Origin: Bacteroides sp. 51
GTDB taxonomy: Bacteria; Bacteroidota; Bacteroidia; Bacteroidales; Bacteroidaceae
NCBI RefSeq assembly: GCF_010500965.1
Contig: NZ_QVMI01000050.1
Location: 1-34,635 of the forward strand
Direction: 5' to 3'
DNA: 34,635 nucleotides
In this document: positions 33,137-34,635 of the stretch, in pieces
Position numbering within the stretch: the first letter of the stretch is position 1
How the letters are laid out: each line of letters begins with the position of its first letter
The notes under the pieces: generated by a model
Seen by the model: only the letters and a program-made list of their open reading frames with translations
Told to the model about the DNA's origin: nothing
The model's database searches: none
Translations under genes and position numbers: made by a program

Positions 33137-33814
33137 TTATCTTTTTCCGTTGGCTTTCCACCTTCGCATACAAGCCTTTGCTATCTCCGATTTATTCGCT
33201 TTTGGTCGTGCTCCTTCATCTATCTCCATCCATACATCCCCGAAGGAGGTGTATTTCACTGCCCTGCCCAGCCTTTGCAGTTGCCTGTTCATCACTTGCA
33301 GTTTGGGCCGGATAGCCAGTACGATTTCAATGCGCTGCTTCTCCGTCATCTTGATATTGCTAAGACATACCTGTCGGATGTCGTTCACAATCTCCACGCT
33401 ACCCAGAATCAACTCCCGATAAATTCGGTTACGCCGGGGTGTAAGGGCTACAGCAAAGGCACCCTGTCCATTTTTCTGAAGCTGCTTATTCAGTTCCCCC
33501 ATGTTGTCGGACAGTTTGCCGATTTCATGATAGAACCCATATATCTGTGCTGCATAGCAGATAATATCCCTGAATGAATCGAGGTATTCATTGTACTGCC
33601 GTTGCAGGTCGGTAGTCGCTTTAACTTCCTCCCGAATCCACAGATGACCAGCAGTCTGCATCATCATGGCTTTCTCCTGTGCTTTGAGTTGGTTTTCCGC
33701 CTTGTCGGTATAGGCAACAATCATTCCTGTCAGGATAGGATCGGTCTGTGCTTGTACTTGTTGTGCCACAGCCAGCAAAGCAAACAAGCATCCGAATACA
33801 ATTCTTGTCATCAT
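33137..33814 (-). CDS. Secreted transfer protein, paralogue of the next upstream gene
   Basis: ATG 33814 gives a signal peptide MMTRIVFGCLFALLAVAQQVQA with cleavage before QTDP. The longer open frame reaches back into the upstream gene and is not used. The mature protein is helical, with many Q, K and R residues. The C-terminal part matches the upstream paralogue in pattern: TEKQRIEI, a Leu/Arg-rich helix, then YTSFGDVW and a terminal RRWK. Exported helical proteins at such positions in T4SS operons are often VirB5-like or pilus-associated, but no family signature is visible. The 11-bp gap to the upstream gene indicates co-transcription. Confidence 0.7.
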   Translation of the reverse strand: MMTRIVFGCLFALLAVAQQVQAQTDPILTGMIVAYTDKAENQLKAQEKAMMMQTAGHLWIREEVKATTDLQRQYNEYLDSFRDIICYAAQIYGFYHEIGKLSDNMGELNKQLQKNGQGAFAVALTPRRNRIYRELILGSVEIVNDIRQVCLSNIKMTEKQRIEIVLAIRPKLQVMNRQLQRLGRAVKYTSFGDVWMEIDEGARPKANKSEIAKACMRRWKANGKR

Positions 33815-33825
33815 GTCTATACTTG

Positions 33826-34515
33826 TTAATAGTTGATAGCTTTTGCCGCCCGTTTCCATCTATCTAAGGCCATTACTGCCACTTCTCCTGGGGTGCGCTC
33901 CAGCATTCCGGAGGTCGCATTGTTCCACACATCCATCATCGTATAATAGCGAATACTCAGATACAGTCGGTTCAGTTTCTTATGGAATGTTCCCAATCTA
34001 TCAGATAAAGCCCACATCATCTCACTACGTTCGGCTCCTGTCAGCATATTCTGTTTGCCACCTGTTGCCACCGCATTTCTCAGCAGCGTATAGACTGTCA
34101 CCAGTTCTGTAGCGGTTTCGATATACAGATTATTCATAGGGATGGTGGCAACCAACCCTTGCGCATTGTTATTGATGGCATTATACAGCTTTCCAAGCGT
34201 AATGAAGATTCTCACACCATCTTCATACAGAGTAGAAGCCGCTTTCAGCGAAGAGGCATAGCCACCAGCAGTTTGCAGATAGCTACTGTATTTGCGTTCC
34301 CATTCATGAATCTTGTTAAATTCAGCAGCGATGGTGTTCTGCAACACCGCAGTTTTCATCTGACCTTCCGTCTGTGTCTGCACCTGACTGTTGATCGCTT
34401 CATTCCCTTCCGCAAGGGCGATCCACTCCAAAGGATTGGTCTGGACATATTGCGCCTTGATTTCCTGAAGAGTAAACAGGAGGCACACCACCAGGCTAAC
34501 GATTTGTAATTTCAT
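33826..34515 (-). CDS. Secreted transfer protein, first gene of the visible transfer operon
   Basis: A 229-residue protein with a signal peptide MKLQIVSLVVCLLFTLQEIKA and a helical mature part (VQTQTEGQMKTAVLQNTIAA, WERKYSSYLQTAGGYASSLK). The C-terminal part AERSEMMWAL, LNRLYLSIRYYTMMDVW and DRWKRA parallels the 240-codon neighbour at 33137, so the pair looks like an old tandem duplication. An export role in the transfer channel is likely from context: murein hydrolases and membrane proteins follow in the same operon. The 120 bp upstream contain an inverted repeat and the probable operon promoter. Confidence 0.72.
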   Translation of the reverse strand: MKLQIVSLVVCLLFTLQEIKAQYVQTNPLEWIALAEGNEAINSQVQTQTEGQMKTAVLQNTIAAEFNKIHEWERKYSSYLQTAGGYASSLKAASTLYEDGVRIFITLGKLYNAINNNAQGLVATIPMNNLYIETATELVTVYTLLRNAVATGGKQNMLTGAERSEMMWALSDRLGTFHKKLNRLYLSIRYYTMMDVWNNATSGMLERTPGEVAVMALDRWKRAAKAINY

Positions 34516-34554
34516 AGATACCCTTTCTTTGTTTGTTATATTTTATGAAGTGCT

Positions 34555-34572
34555 ATTCTTTATGTAAAGAAT
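34555..34572. promoter_or_regulatory. Inverted repeat upstream of the transfer operon
   Basis: ATTCTTTA (34555-34562) and TAAAGAAT (34565-34572) flank TG, a perfect 8-2-8 palindrome about 40 bp before the first gene on the minus strand. It could be an operator of the transfer operon. No clear TAnnTTTG box was found in 34516-34635. Confidence 0.4.
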
Positions 34573-34635
34573 GACTCTATAGCTACATTTATAATATTGA
34601 TATTTAAGCAATTATGGTTTTACTTGTCATAAATA

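Noticed and set aside
1-34635. CRISPR array, tRNA or rRNA gene
   Set aside because: No regularly spaced long direct repeats and no cloverleaf or ribosomal sequence were recognised by eye.

Overview
The window reads as part of a Bacteroidales (Bacteroides/Parabacteroides-like) conjugative or mobilizable element, either a large plasmid or an integrative element. The evidence is the promoter style (several -7 boxes of the Bacteroides form TAnnTTTG), weak Shine-Dalgarno sequences, and the gene content: a DEAD/SNF2 'N6-methylase/helicase' fragment, a ParA plus ribbon-helix-helix partition pair, a MobV relaxase, ArdC-type antirestriction and polyvalent proteins, and a secretion/transfer operon with two peptidoglycan hydrolases.

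Layout. (1) 1-2.4 kb: the C-terminal part of a large helicase protein, cut at its 5' end next to a perfect 32-bp palindrome and closed by a hairpin terminator. (2) 2.4-3.2 kb: decayed DNA with no intact gene. (3) 3.2-8.2 kb, plus strand: two small element-specific genes, then parA, a ParG-like gene, an SDR oxidoreductase and a RecD2-like helicase. (4) 8.2-9.2 kb, minus strand: a serine-recombinase-like gene followed by a TIGR04076-type gene broken by one amber codon. (5) 9.5-12.0 kb, plus strand: a four-gene cassette of unknown function (lipoprotein, two cytoplasmic proteins, a membrane protein). (6) 12.1-16.2 kb, plus strand: winged-helix protein, inverted-repeat-rich oriT candidate, MobV relaxase and an OmpA-type outer-membrane protein. 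(7) 16.3-20.4 kb: an AT-rich cargo or defence-like island holding a truncated IS transposase fused into a truncated AAA ATPase, an unexplained plus-strand open frame, and a probable PD-(D/E)XK nuclease gene split by a single in-frame TGA. (8) 20.5-34.5 kb, minus strand: ArdC, OB-fold protein, small membrane protein, glucosaminidase/M23 hydrolase, polyvalent protein, truncated adenine methyltransferase, radical SAM protein and a tightly packed transfer gene cluster that ends near the right edge with two secreted paralogues.

How the parts could work together: MobV would nick the oriT-like region; the hydrolases, membrane proteins and secreted proteins would serve the transfer channel; ArdC, the OB-fold protein and the polyvalent protein would protect incoming DNA; ParA and the ParG-like protein would keep the element stable.

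The observation I find most interesting is a set of three arrays of the tetramer ACTA (or its inverse TAGT) spaced at 8 bp. One lies in the parA promoter region, one inside the inter-domain linker of the glucosaminidase/M23 gene 20 kb away, and one in the only sizeable gap of the transfer operon 28 kb away. The layout resembles the ACTC boxes with 4-bp spacers bound by ParG of plasmid TP228, so these may be dispersed centromere or operator sites. A second is an A9 run in a degenerate M23 peptidase gene, where a one-base slip would join it to the next open frame and give a protein of about 378 residues.
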